This document shows positions 7,586-16,674 of a stretch of DNA of 64,000 bases, one piece after another. The first letter of the stretch is position 1; each line of letters starts with the position of its first letter. A program made the position numbers and the translations under genes. The stretch is taken from NCBI GenBank assembly GCA_963677785.2, contig CAXXDH010000002.1, positions 1,025,730 to 1,089,729 of the forward strand, in the 5' to 3' direction. The stretch is from G963665495 sp963677785 (GTDB taxonomy: Bacteria > Desulfobacterota > Desulfovibrionia > Desulfovibrionales > Desulfovibrionaceae). A model generated the notes under the pieces. The model was not told where the DNA came from. It saw only the letters and a program-made list of their open reading frames with translations, and ran no database searches.

Positions 7586-10500
7586 ATGTCAAATTTTGTT
7601 CATCTGCATTGCCATACAGAATACAGTTTGCTGGATGGCGCCATCCGGATCAATGATTTGTGCACTCGTGCCAAGGAATACGGGATGGAGTACGTGGCCA
7701 TTACCGACCACGGCAATCTTTACGGGGCCTTAACATTTTATCTGGAAGCCAAAAGCAACGGACTCAAACCTATAATGGGGTGCGAAGTCTACGTGGCCGG
7801 CGGAAGCCATACGCACAAAAGCCCGGAAGTGGCCAGAGACCGTTTTCACCTCGTACTGCTGGCGCAAAACAATGTCGGATATGGAAATCTGATCAAGCTG
7901 GTTTCCAAAGGGCACCTGGACGGTTTTTACCACAAGCCCCGAGTGGACAAGGAGTTGCTCAGCAAACATAGCGAAGGGCTGATAGCTCTCTCGGCCTGCC
8001 TGGCAGGAGAGGTGCCGCGTACGCTGTTGCGCAAAGGGTACGAGGCCGGGCGGCAGATGGCGATGCGGTACGCGGAGATTTTTCCCGGACGTTTTTACCT
8101 GGAACTTCAGGAGAACGGGCTTGAGGAACAGGACAAAGTCAACAAGCAGCTCCTGGATCTTGCCAAAGATACCGGTTTACCACTGGTGGCCACCAATGAC
8201 TGCCATTATCTGGATGCTTCGGACGTGGAGGCCCATGACATTCTGCTTTGCATTCAGACCGCGGCCTGTGTGGACGACACCAAGAGAATGCGTTTCGAGA
8301 CCCATGACTTGTATTTCAAGTCGCCGGACCAGATGCGCAAGGATTTTGCCTATGCGCCCGAAGCACTGGAAAACTCGGTTCGTATCGCTGAACAGTGTCA
8401 CGTCGAACTGGATCTGAAGACCTACCATTTTCCCATCTACGCCTTGCCCGAAGGGAAAACCATCGGCGAGGAGTTTCTGGAACTCAGTCGCGAGGGCTTG
8501 CGCCTGCGACTGGAAAAGATGCCTCCGGAAACAGATCCGCAGCCCTATTGGGACCGCCTGGAGATGGAACTGAAGGTCATCGAGACCATGGGATTTCAAG
8601 GCTATTTTCTCATTGTCCAGGATTTTATCAACTGGGCCAAAGACCACAAGATCCCCGTCGGCCCCGGGCGCGGATCCGCCGCCGGATCGCTGGTCGCGTA
8701 CGCGCTGCGGATCACCAACCTGGACCCCTTGCCGTATAATTTGTTGTTCGAACGTTTTTTGAATATCGAACGCGTTTCCATGCCTGATATCGACGTGGAC
8801 TTCTGCGAACGCCGGCGTACCGAGGTAATCAAGTACGTCACGGAAAAATACGGAGTGGATTCCGTGGCGCAGATCACCACCTTCGGGAAAATGAAGGCCA
8901 AAGCCGTGGTCCGGGATGTGGGTCGCGCCCTGGGTATGGCGTTCGCCGAAACCGATAAAATTGCTAAGCTCATTCCGGATGAAATGAAGATGACCATCTC
9001 CAAAGCCCTGGAGGCGGAGCCGGAATTGCGCGAACTGGCGTCTGACGACAAACGGGTGGCCCGGCTCATCGATGTTTCCAAACGCTTGGAAGGGCTTTCT
9101 CGTCACGCCTCCACCCATGCCGCGGGCGTGGTTATCGGCGACAAGCCGCTTCAGGAATATCTGCCCCTGTACCGCGGGAAAAAAGACGAAATTGTGACCC
9201 AGTTCAATATGAAAATGGTCGAAAAGGTCGGCCTGATCAAATTCGACTTTCTGGGTTTGCGGACCATGACGACTATTCAGGATTGCCTGGATTTGATAGA
9301 AAAGCAGGGGAAAGATTCGATTGATCTCGATACTCTCCCGCTGGACGGCGAGGGCACGGAATCCACCTACGAGCTCTATTCCAAGGGAGACACGGACGGC
9401 ATTTTCCAGGTGGAAAGCTCGGGCATGCGGCGCTATCTGCGCCAGCTTAAACCTTCGTGCTTCGACGACGTCATCGCCATGCTTGCTCTGTACCGTCCGG
9501 GCCCGCTCGGATCCGGCATGGTGGACGAATTCATCAAACGCAAACACGGCCAGCTGGAAGTAACCTATCCCTTACCCTCACTGGAAGAAACGCTGAAAGA
9601 CACCTATGGCGTTATCGTCTATCAGGAGCAGGTCATGAAGATCGCCCAGGTGGTTGCGAACTATACGCTGGGCGGCGCCGACCTGCTGCGCCGGGCCATG
9701 GGTAAGAAAAATGCCGAGGCCATGGCCGAACAACGCGTCCAGTTTGTGAAGGGCGCTGCGGAAAATGATATCAGCGAAAGCAAGGCCAATGAAATTTTCG
9801 ACTTGATGGAAAAGTTCGCCGAATACGGCTTCAACAAGTCGCACAGTGCGGCCTATGCGCTGATTTCATTTTATACCGCGTATCTCAAAGTGCATTATCC
9901 GTCGGAATTCATGGCGGCCCTGCTGACTTCGGAAGTCAACAACCAGGACAAGGTACTGAAGTATATTTCCGTTTGCCGGGATATGGAGATCGAAGTCCTT
10001 CCTCCCAATGTGAATCTTTCAGAGGCCGTATTCACGGTTAATGAGGAGCGAATCATTTTCGGCCTGGGAGGCGTAAAGAACGTCGGGTACGAGGCCATTC
10101 GCGAGATTGTCGAGGCCAGGGAAAACGACGGTCCGTACAGCAGCCTGCTCGACCTTTGCGAACGGGTCAACCTGCGCAAGGTGACCAAGCGGGTTCTGGA
10201 AAATTTGATCAAATGCGGCGCCATGGACTGCCTGGGGTGCACGCGCGCGGGCCTTCTGGCCTCGTTGGAGTCCGTTGTGGCCAAGGCCCAGAAACGGGCC
10301 AAAGACAAGAATTCGGGCCAGGCTTCATTATTCGCATTGATGCCGGAGGGCGAGCAGAACACCTGCCCCGGGGTCGGGTTCGACTGCGAGGAGCAGGGCA
10401 TGCAGGAATGGCCTGACGCCGACAAGGCCAGATACGAAAAGGAAGCGCTGGGATTTTTTCTCACCTGCCACCCCTTGCTGCCGTACCGGGATAAAATCCG

Positions 10501-11086
10501 GCGGCTTGGTTTGACTTCCATGTCTATAGCCAAGGAAATGCCGGACGAATGCGAAGTCAAAATCGCCTGCATTGTCAATGACCGCAAGGACCGTTTGAAC
10601 AAAAAGGGCGAGAAGTGGTCCATTCTGAACATTGAAGATACGACTGGCAATATCGAAGCTTTGGCCTTTGCGCGGACTTTTCAGGAAATCAAGACGATAC
10701 TGGATCAGGATCAGCCGTTGATGATGACCGCCCGGGTCAAGGAAGACAACCGGGATGGCGGATCCAGTTCGGATGACGAAGACAGTATCCGCGAGGTGAA
10801 GCTGTTTGTGGACAGTGTCTGTTTGCTCGAGACGCTGTCCGAATCCCAGGATACGCCGGTTCCTCTGGAGATTGACGCATCGAGGCTGGAAAACGGGGGA
10901 TTTTCGGAATTCAAGGAATTACTCGCGCGGCACAAGGGCCGCGCGCCGGTGCACGTGTACCTCAAACTCGAGGGGCAGCTCTGCCATCTTGAACTCGGCC
11001 CGTCGTATACGATCACTGCCGGTGCGGCTTTTGACCAGGATTTTCGCCAGTGGGCGGGCAACAACGAGGTGCGTATTGTCCATTAA
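7586..11086 (+). CDS. dnaE: DNA polymerase III alpha subunit
   Basis: The protein has 1166 residues, the normal DnaE length. It is the replicative C-family DNA polymerase. The N-terminal PHP domain is recognisable from VHLHCHTEYSLLDGA and AITDHGNLYG. The palm carries GPGRGSAAGSLVAYAL and PDIDVDFCERRR, with catalytic aspartates. The finger motifs VYQEQVM and RRAMGKK and the helix EYGFNKSHSAAYALISFYTAY are present. The C-terminal OB-fold (about residues 990-1080) includes GEKWSILNIEDTTG. The start has no clear Shine-Dalgarno, but the HLHCH motif requires it to be close to this ATG. It overlaps queD by 11 bp. Confidence 0.97.
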   Translation: MSNFVHLHCHTEYSLLDGAIRINDLCTRAKEYGMEYVAITDHGNLYGALTFYLEAKSNGLKPIMGCEVYVAGGSHTHKSPEVARDRFHLVLLAQNNVGYGNLIKLVSKGHLDGFYHKPRVDKELLSKHSEGLIALSACLAGEVPRTLLRKGYEAGRQMAMRYAEIFPGRFYLELQENGLEEQDKVNKQLLDLAKDTGLPLVATNDCHYLDASDVEAHDILLCIQTAACVDDTKRMRFETHDLYFKSPDQMRKDFAYAPEALENSVRIAEQCHVELDLKTYHFPIYALPEGKTIGEEFLELSREGLRLRLEKMPPETDPQPYWDRLEMELKVIETMGFQGYFLIVQDFINWAKDHKIPVGPGRGSAAGSLVAYALRITNLDPLPYNLLFERFLNIERVSMPDIDVDFCERRRTEVIKYVTEKYGVDSVAQITTFGKMKAKAVVRDVGRALGMAFAETDKIAKLIPDEMKMTISKALEAEPELRELASDDKRVARLIDVSKRLEGLSRHASTHAAGVVIGDKPLQEYLPLYRGKKDEIVTQFNMKMVEKVGLIKFDFLGLRTMTTIQDCLDLIEKQGKDSIDLDTLPLDGEGTESTYELYSKGDTDGIFQVESSGMRRYLRQLKPSCFDDVIAMLALYRPGPLGSGMVDEFIKRKHGQLEVTYPLPSLEETLKDTYGVIVYQEQVMKIAQVVANYTLGGADLLRRAMGKKNAEAMAEQRVQFVKGAAENDISESKANEIFDLMEKFAEYGFNKSHSAAYALISFYTAYLKVHYPSEFMAALLTSEVNNQDKVLKYISVCRDMEIEVLPPNVNLSEAVFTVNEERIIFGLGGVKNVGYEAIREIVEARENDGPYSSLLDLCERVNLRKVTKRVLENLIKCGAMDCLGCTRAGLLASLESVVAKAQKRAKDKNSGQASLFALMPEGEQNTCPGVGFDCEEQGMQEWPDADKARYEKEALGFFLTCHPLLPYRDKIRRLGLTSMSIAKEMPDECEVKIACIVNDRKDRLNKKGEKWSILNIEDTTGNIEALAFARTFQEIKTILDQDQPLMMTARVKEDNRDGGSSSDDEDSIREVKLFVDSVCLLETLSESQDTPVPLEIDASRLENGGFSEFKELLARHKGRAPVHVYLKLEGQLCHLELGPSYTITAGAAFDQDFRQWAGNNEVRIVH

Positions 11087-11468
11087 GAAAGGCAAATATC
11101 GCCTGAACGTCAAGGGAGAGTTTGCGGCTTCGCACAACCTGCGGCATTTTGCCGGAAAATGCGAGGCACTGCACGGCCATAATTTTGCGGTGGAATTTGC
11201 TGTGGAAGGTGATACTCTGGCCCCCAAGACAGAGCTTCTGGTGGATTTCGGCGTATTGAAAATGGAATTGAAACGCGCCATTGCTCCGTTGGACCATGCG
11301 TATCTGAATGAGGTTCCGCCATTTGACGTGCAAAATCCTTCTTCGGAAAACCTGGCCCGATACATCTATAAAGCCCTTGAACCCCGTATGCTGGAATTGG
11401 GCGTACGAATCATCTGGGTTACCGTGGCCGAACGTGCGATACAGTCCGCCACGTATTTTGAGGAATAG
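11076..11468 (+). CDS. queD: 6-carboxy-5,6,7,8-tetrahydropterin synthase (QueD / PTPS family)
   Basis: The 130-residue protein starts at a TTG overlapping the end of dnaE, with CGAGGTG about 5 bp upstream. QueD converts 7,8-dihydroneopterin triphosphate to CPH4 in the queuosine/7-deazaguanine pathway. Visible features are the zinc-ligand histidines in AASHNL and LHGHNF, the catalytic cysteine in GKCEALHGHN, the VDFGVLK motif, LDHAYLNE, PSSENLARYIY and the active-site Glu in VTVAERAIQSATY. Length and motifs fit bacterial QueD rather than the longer eukaryotic PTPS. It lies 2 bp before dtd in a dnaE-queD-dtd run. No other queuosine genes are in the window. Confidence 0.92.
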   Translation: MSIKKGKYRLNVKGEFAASHNLRHFAGKCEALHGHNFAVEFAVEGDTLAPKTELLVDFGVLKMELKRAIAPLDHAYLNEVPPFDVQNPSSENLARYIYKALEPRMLELGVRIIWVTVAERAIQSATYFEE

Positions 11469-11470
11469 CC

Positions 11471-11989
11471 ATGCGGGTTTTGTTGCAGCGGGTCAAGCAC
11501 GCGAGCGTACGGGTGGACGGCGAACTCATCGCCGGGGTCGAACACGGGTTGCTGGCGCTCGTCGGCTTTGGCGCCATGGATGGTCCAGAGTTGCCTGAAC
11601 AGCGTGTTTGGCGGACGATGTTGAATAAAATTATCGAATTGCGTATTTTTCCTGATGCTGCGGGAAAAACAAATCTTTCTTGCAGTGAGTTCGCAGCCGG
11701 TGTAGAACCAACAGTTAAGGGAAATGGCAGGAAGGCTCATGGGGGCATTCTTGTGGTATCGCAATTCACTCTGTATGCTGATTACCGCAAGGGAAGACGG
11801 CCCTCTTTTCATCCTGCAGCACCACCGGATGTTGCGGAAAAGTTGTTTGATCGGTTTACGACGGAGTTGAAAGAAGTATACGGAGGATATGTCGGTACGG
11901 GGATCTTTGGAGCAGAGATGGACGTTGAGTTGTGCAACTGGGGACCTGTAACGATACTGCTGGACAGCATGCAATTCGGTGGCGGTTGA
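11471..11989 (+). CDS. dtd: D-aminoacyl-tRNA deacylase
   Basis: Dtd hydrolyses D-amino acids (and glycine) from mischarged tRNA. The start MRVLLQRVKHASVRVDGE, the SQFTLYADYRKGRRPSF motif and the Gly-cis-Pro motif NWGPVT identify the family. The 172-residue length exceeds the usual 145-150. The excess is an insertion of about 20 residues between KTNLS and the SQFTLYA strand (about residues 67-90, EFAAGVEPTVKGNGRKAHGG). The residue before GPVT is Trp where Asp is common. It starts 2 bp after queD. Confidence 0.93.
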   Translation: MRVLLQRVKHASVRVDGELIAGVEHGLLALVGFGAMDGPELPEQRVWRTMLNKIIELRIFPDAAGKTNLSCSEFAAGVEPTVKGNGRKAHGGILVVSQFTLYADYRKGRRPSFHPAAPPDVAEKLFDRFTTELKEVYGGYVGTGIFGAEMDVELCNWGPVTILLDSMQFGGG

Positions 11990-12037
11990 GATCAAGGGAA
12001 ATGAGCTCTCTTATTCAGCCCGGTTCAACGAAGGCAC

Positions 12038-13168
12038 ATGGATACTACAATAAAAATATTAGTCGTTGACGACTCCGTGACCATGCGTCAGACCCTGGAA
12101 TTGATTCTTGGGCGGCACTATATCGTTGAAACGGCCCAGGATGGCGAACAAGGCATTGAGCTTTTCCACGCATTCCAGCCGGATATTATTCTGTTGGACA
12201 TTAATATGCCTATCGTGGACGGATTTGGCGTCATAGAGCATATTCGCAACATCGCCAACGACCAGGACGTCTTTATCCTCATGCTGACTGCGGAGGAATA
12301 CGAGAATTTCAAACCAAAGGCTTTGAATCTGGGGGCAAACGATTTCCTTTTTAAACCTTTTGACCGCACGGAACTGATTGCCAGAGTGGGGGTGGCCGAA
12401 CGGCAGGTAACCCTGAACCGCAGGCTGCGAGGGTACGTCCGCAAGACCTCCAAAGAACTCGAGCTTGTAGCCTCCTTGCAGAACAAGCTGTTGCCCCAGG
12501 CCAGTCCGTTTTTTGAAAAAGCCCGTATTAGTACGGTATATCGTCCGTCCGGTCAGGCCAGCGGCGATTATTATGATTATTTTTCCGTGGGGGAGGGGGC
12601 GTTGCGCGTCGTGATTGCTGATGTCTCAGGACATGGCGCCAGGGCCGCTTTTTTAATGGCAATAGTACGTACATTGTTCCGCATAACGACTACCTACTTT
12701 ATGGATTTGCAGGAAACCTTGACTCTGGTCAATACGCATCTCTGCCAGATCATCGGAAAAGAGCCGGATTTTGTTACAGCATTTGCCGCGGATATTGATT
12801 TTCATCGCAACATTATGGATTATACCAATTGCGGGCATTGTCCCGGAATGTTGAAATCTGCGGATGGAACAATTACGAAATTGAGCTCACTTTATCCAAT
12901 GCTCGGTTTTTTTGATCAACACTTTGTCCCCGGAAGCGTCAGTTTTGAAACAGGTAGCGAGCTGTTTTTATTCACAGACGGATTCTACGAGTGGGAACCG
13001 ACACCAGGCAATTTTTTGGATCTTGATCGTTTCTGGGACCTTGCCGAAGACTCTATTCGACAAGAGGGCCCTTTTCTTGATATCCTGATGAATAAGCTCG
13101 ACAGCTTGGCACAGGAACAAACCCGCTTCAGGGACGACCTAACCGCATTGTGGGTGAAGACTGGGTAG
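12038..13168 (+). CDS. Response regulator with SpoIIE/RsbU-type PP2C phosphatase output domain
   Basis: The 376-residue protein has an N-terminal receiver domain (1-120) with acidic pair D10/D11, phospho-acceptor D54 in LLDINMP, T84 and K106. A short linker leads to a SpoIIE-type serine phosphatase (about 150-376) with GDYYDYF and VIADVSGHGARAAFLMA carrying metal-binding aspartates, and TDGFYEWEP near the end. Such proteins dephosphorylate a STAS anti-sigma antagonist. The next two genes encode an RsbW-type kinase and a STAS protein, giving a complete partner-switching module controlled by phosphorylation of this receiver. The kinase that signals to it is not in the window. Confidence 0.93.
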   Translation: MDTTIKILVVDDSVTMRQTLELILGRHYIVETAQDGEQGIELFHAFQPDIILLDINMPIVDGFGVIEHIRNIANDQDVFILMLTAEEYENFKPKALNLGANDFLFKPFDRTELIARVGVAERQVTLNRRLRGYVRKTSKELELVASLQNKLLPQASPFFEKARISTVYRPSGQASGDYYDYFSVGEGALRVVIADVSGHGARAAFLMAIVRTLFRITTTYFMDLQETLTLVNTHLCQIIGKEPDFVTAFAADIDFHRNIMDYTNCGHCPGMLKSADGTITKLSSLYPMLGFFDQHFVPGSVSFETGSELFLFTDGFYEWEPTPGNFLDLDRFWDLAEDSIRQEGPFLDILMNKLDSLAQEQTRFRDDLTALWVKTG

Positions 13169-13171
13169 CCC

Positions 13172-13600
13172 GTGCATACATTTTATTTGACCACCAAGGC
13201 AACTTCATATGCCAGTAGGCGATTGGCCAAAGCCGCGGTTAAAATTCTGTCGGAAACAATTTCCGACAGAGACATTTTGTTTAATTTTGACCTGGCGCTT
13301 TCCGAAGCGTGTGCCAATGTCGTACGGCATGCCTACAGAGACATTGAGCCTCAGGAGTTGGAAATAATCATCCGGCTTTGTCCGGGGCGCTGGATTGAAT
13401 TGGAAATATCTGATTGGGGACATGGATTTCCGCATTGGCCTGTGGAACCCAAAAATCCTGAGCCCGAAGCCGAAGGCGGCCGCGGATTGTACATAATGTC
13501 CGAGTTGTCGGACATGTTTGAAGTAAGACAGCATGAAGGCAAGAATACTATTTATATTCAGGTTCTTGTGAAGGACGAACAATGGAAACCTTTAGAATAG
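13172..13600 (+). CDS. RsbW/SpoIIAB-like serine kinase (anti-sigma factor type, HATPase_c_2)
   Basis: The 142-residue protein starts at GTG, 3 bp after the phosphatase gene. The N-box DLALSEACANVVRHAY and the G-boxes ISDWGHGF and GGRGLYIMSEL define the GHKL ATPase fold of anti-sigma kinases, which phosphorylate a STAS partner or bind a sigma factor or other target. It overlaps the STAS gene by 19 bp, implying translational coupling. Whether the target is a sigma factor or another partner cannot be read from sequence, since no sigma gene lies nearby. Confidence 0.9.
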   Translation: MHTFYLTTKATSYASRRLAKAAVKILSETISDRDILFNFDLALSEACANVVRHAYRDIEPQELEIIIRLCPGRWIELEISDWGHGFPHWPVEPKNPEPEAEGGRGLYIMSELSDMFEVRQHEGKNTIYIQVLVKDEQWKPLE

Positions 13601-13926
13601 AACAAAAAGAAGATACGATTATAATTGCATTTGCTGGGGAAATAACACTGGAAATAACCTCGGAACTCAAGCGGCAGATTGACGATGCGCTGGGGGACAG
13701 CGTGTTTGAAAATCTGATTGTCGATTTGGCTGAGATTACGTTTATGGACAGTTCCGGCATTGGTTTTTTAGTAGCATTGAACACGAAAATAATGGGACTT
13801 GGCAAGAAGATGTTTCTTTTCAAGCCCAGCAACCAGGTAAGCAAAACTTTGGAACTGGTCCAACTCAACAATTTTTTCAATATCCTGGAAAATGATGATG
13901 ATTTGTTGACGATTTTGCCTGAGTGA
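13582..13926 (+). CDS. STAS-domain anti-sigma factor antagonist (RsbV/SpoIIAA-like)
   Basis: The 114-residue single STAS domain carries FMDSSGIGFLVAL, the conserved phosphorylation loop. S57/S58 follow D56, and S58 corresponds to the phosphoserine of SpoIIAA. In its dephosphorylated form it should bind the upstream kinase and release that kinase's target. It is the third gene of the module and overlaps the kinase gene. A gap of about 100 bp follows before the FapA-like gene. Confidence 0.93.
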   Translation: METFRIEQKEDTIIIAFAGEITLEITSELKRQIDDALGDSVFENLIVDLAEITFMDSSGIGFLVALNTKIMGLGKKMFLFKPSNQVSKTLELVQLNNFFNILENDDDLLTILPE

Positions 13927-14028
13927 ACTATCGAGAAAACCATTAATATTATTGGGGCACTGGCAGGCAATAAAGCAGATAAACCTTGGGGGGCGGTCCT
14001 GGCGTTTTCGTCAGAAAAATAATTGCGC

Positions 14029-15144
14029 ATGTCCTATTACCTGACATTTTTTTTTGACACCGACTGGGATCCATCACGTCTGAAGCCGAAGCAGAATGCT
14101 GATGGCAGCGTGGATCACTATGATTTGGGCTATGTTCAGAACGTGGTCGTGATGCAGGTGCTGGCTGAATTGCGAGAGCTTGGCGATGACCAGGGGCAGA
14201 CAGTTCCAACAGAGCATTTGTGTCAGGATATTTCACAGGTTGTCGGAAGCAATGTTGCGGTAAACCCTGATAATCCCAAGCAACTCATCTCCACTGTGAA
14301 TGGCTACCCTCAATTCTCCGAGGGAAAAATATTTGTCAGGCAGATTTTGGAAATACCTGGTGATGTGGATTTTCATACGGGGAATATTCTGTTTGTCGGA
14401 GACTTGCTCGTACAGGAAAGCGTACGGGATGGTTTTTCCATTCAGGCCCGTAATATTCTGGTTAAGCGGCATATCGGAGGGGCCACGGTTCAGGCGCAAC
14501 GTTCCGTTGTGGCCGAAGCAGGGGTAAAAGGGCGTGGAGATGCCTTTATCAAAGCCGGAAAAAGCATTCGTCTGCCTTTTTGCGAAAATGCAACTTTGAT
14601 GGCAGAGGAAAATATTCTCATCAACGGTGCATGCATGCACAGCGAGTTGTACGTTGGCAAGCAGCTTGCCGTCAGAGGCCGTTTGCTGGGAGGAATAGTC
14701 TATTGCCATAAAAATGTCTATGTGGAAGAGCAACTGGGGGGCGGAATGGCTACCGAGACACACTTGAAAGTTGGGTATGATCCATTTTCGTTGCTAAAAA
14801 TAGAAGAATACGAAAGGGATGTTGCCAAACTTGAAGCATTGTACCAACGCATTCAGGCCAGAGCTGGAGAGGCATCACTCAGTCAGGAATTGACCGACAA
14901 AATAGAAGCCATTGAACGGAAAATTGCTGTCTACCAAAAACAGTTGAAAAAATTGTGGGAAAAGATTCATCAAAATGATAATTCAACGATAAGTAGTATT
15001 GTGGTGCCTGGAACAATACGCCCTGGGGTCGATATTACTATAGGAGACGCCAAGCTTTACGTGGAAGAAACTCTTCAGAATGTTCGCCTGAGTCGGCACG
15101 GTTCGGAAATTGTGATTAATTCTCCAGCAATGACAAAGAAGTAA
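14029..15144 (+). CDS. FapA-like (DUF342) protein
   Basis: The 371-residue protein (an in-frame TTG start two codons upstream is also possible) has the DUF342 layout. An N-terminal alpha/beta region is followed by a right-handed beta-helix of short repeated strands (about 110-250; GDVDFHTGNILFVGDLLV, GGATVQAQRSVVAEAGVKGR and similar turns). A coiled coil follows (about 262-320), then a final strand-rich end. FapA proteins affect polar flagellar assembly in some bacteria. Its position directly before motA-motB supports a flagellar link. No strong RBS is visible. It ends 6 bp before motA. Confidence 0.85.
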   Translation: MSYYLTFFFDTDWDPSRLKPKQNADGSVDHYDLGYVQNVVVMQVLAELRELGDDQGQTVPTEHLCQDISQVVGSNVAVNPDNPKQLISTVNGYPQFSEGKIFVRQILEIPGDVDFHTGNILFVGDLLVQESVRDGFSIQARNILVKRHIGGATVQAQRSVVAEAGVKGRGDAFIKAGKSIRLPFCENATLMAEENILINGACMHSELYVGKQLAVRGRLLGGIVYCHKNVYVEEQLGGGMATETHLKVGYDPFSLLKIEEYERDVAKLEALYQRIQARAGEASLSQELTDKIEAIERKIAVYQKQLKKLWEKIHQNDNSTISSIVVPGTIRPGVDITIGDAKLYVEETLQNVRLSRHGSEIVINSPAMTKK

Positions 15145-15150
15145 TTCAAA

Positions 15151-15906
15151 ATGGATATAGCAACCCTGATTGGAATAGTAGGCGGCCTGGGCTTGATCGT
15201 AGGCGCCATTGCCGTTGGGGGCGGCCTGGGGGGGTTTATTGACATTCCTTCCGTGATTATCGTTGGCGGAGGGACGTTCATGGTTACTTTCATCATGTTT
15301 CCCATGGCGGTTGTGTTGGGAGCCATAAAAGTTGCCATGAAAGCCTTTTTCGCTTCTCCGCCCAATCCGCAGGACAACATTCGTCAGATTATTCAGCTTG
15401 CGGAAACCGCTCGTAAGGAAAGTCTTGTGGCTTTGGAAAAAGCCAATGTGCAGGACCCTTTTTTGCAACGTGGGATACTTCTGGTGGCGGACGGTACGGA
15501 AGAATCCCTTGTTCGGGCCGTGATGGAACATGAAATTGATCACATGAAAATTCGTCACCGCCGAGGGCAGACCGTTTTCAAAAAAATGGGCGAAATGTCT
15601 CCAGCATTCGGCATGATCGGAACTCTTATCGGCCTGGTACGTATGCTCCAAGCTTTGGATGATCCTGCCAGCATCGGCCCAGCCATGGCCGTCGCGCTTT
15701 TGACCACATTTTACGGCTCTGTACTGGCAAACCTTTTTTTTCTGCCCATAGCCACCAAACTGGAAGAGCGTTCGCAGGAAGAAATCAGTTATATGGAAAT
15801 CACCACGGAAGGCGTGCTCGCCATTCTCAATGGAGAGCATCCCAATATTGTGAAGGAAAAGCTTGCTTCTTTTCTACCGCCTTCCTTGCGTGAGAGCAGT
15901 GGGTAA
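15151..15906 (+). CDS. motA: Flagellar motor stator protein MotA/PomA
   Basis: The 251-residue inner-membrane protein has four predicted TM segments: two near the N-terminus (about 5-22 and 32-52) and two near 150-200. The loop EHEIDHMKIRHRRGQTVFKKMGEMSPAFGMIGTL... contains the charged cytoplasmic region that contacts the rotor and the Pro-containing TM3 start. The spacing and the SPAFGMIGTLIGLVRML motif are typical of the PomA/MotA subfamily. With MotB it forms the ion-driven stator. It lies between the FapA-like gene (6 bp) and motB (3 bp). Confidence 0.95.
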   Translation: MDIATLIGIVGGLGLIVGAIAVGGGLGGFIDIPSVIIVGGGTFMVTFIMFPMAVVLGAIKVAMKAFFASPPNPQDNIRQIIQLAETARKESLVALEKANVQDPFLQRGILLVADGTEESLVRAVMEHEIDHMKIRHRRGQTVFKKMGEMSPAFGMIGTLIGLVRMLQALDDPASIGPAMAVALLTTFYGSVLANLFFLPIATKLEERSQEEISYMEITTEGVLAILNGEHPNIVKEKLASFLPPSLRESSG

Positions 15907-15909
15907 TGC

Positions 15910-16674
15910 ATGGCCGCCAAAAAAAATGAACAAAATCCCGCGCCGCCGCCTCCAAAAAAATGTGATGACACTCCGTGCGATGGGGGATTGCCAGGTTGGA
16001 TGGCGACATTTGCCGATATGGTGTCGCTCCTGCTTTGTTTTTTTATCCTGCTACTGTCTTTTGCCAACCAGGATATAACAAAATTCAAGACCTTGATGGG
16101 CTCCATCAAGGACGCGTTCGGCGTACAGGTAAAGCGCAAAGGAGAATTCGCCGCGTTGTCGCCCTCGCAGTATTCCCGCAAGGAAGTGGCTCTGGACCAG
16201 GACAATAACATGATTTTGGGAATGGTTCTGGAACTGAAGTCTCTGGTCCTGGATAATGAGGAGCTGAAAAAGACCGCGGATGTCAGCCAGGATTCCAATG
16301 GCGCCGTGATGCGCGTTCCGGATTCCGTGCTGTTCGAACCGAACTCCGCTGAGTTGAAGCCATCGGCTGCTCCGGTATTTCAGGCTGTAATCAAGATGCT
16401 CAAAGAGCATACCTTCAATCTTGTCGTACGCGGACATACCAATGACCAGTTCACTGCTGCGGGGAAATATCCAACCAACTGGGAACTTTCCGCCGCACGG
16501 GCCACCGCGGCGCTACGCTATATCATGAAACACGGAGATATCCCTCCTTCCCGATTGAAAGCAGTAGGATACGCTGACTCTCAACCGTTGTTTCCCAACA
16601 ATACGGATACCAATAGACGTCTTAACGCACGTATGGAATTCTATTTTCATCTTCCCGAAATCAAAGGCTGGTGA
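15910..16674 (+). CDS. motB: Flagellar motor stator protein MotB
   Basis: The 254-residue protein starts with a proline/lysine-rich cytoplasmic tail, then a single TM (about 31-52) whose MATFADMVSLL motif contains the ion-carrying aspartate D36. The periplasmic OmpA-like domain (about 130-250) with RGHTNDQ, NWELSAARA and NRRLNARMEF binds peptidoglycan and anchors the stator. It starts 3 bp after motA, and its stop overlaps the GTG of the next gene. Whether the coupling ion is H+ or Na+ cannot be told from the TM alone. Confidence 0.95.
   Translation: MAAKKNEQNPAPPPPKKCDDTPCDGGLPGWMATFADMVSLLLCFFILLLSFANQDITKFKTLMGSIKDAFGVQVKRKGEFAALSPSQYSRKEVALDQDNNMILGMVLELKSLVLDNEELKKTADVSQDSNGAVMRVPDSVLFEPNSAELKPSAAPVFQAVIKMLKEHTFNLVVRGHTNDQFTAAGKYPTNWELSAARATAALRYIMKHGDIPPSRLKAVGYADSQPLFPNNTDTNRRLNARMEFYFHLPEIKGW

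Noticed and set aside
8177..9547. 456-codon open frame antisense to dnaE
   Set aside because: Its composition mirrors the third-position GC bias of dnaE; it has no RBS and no recognisable domain, while dnaE is certain.
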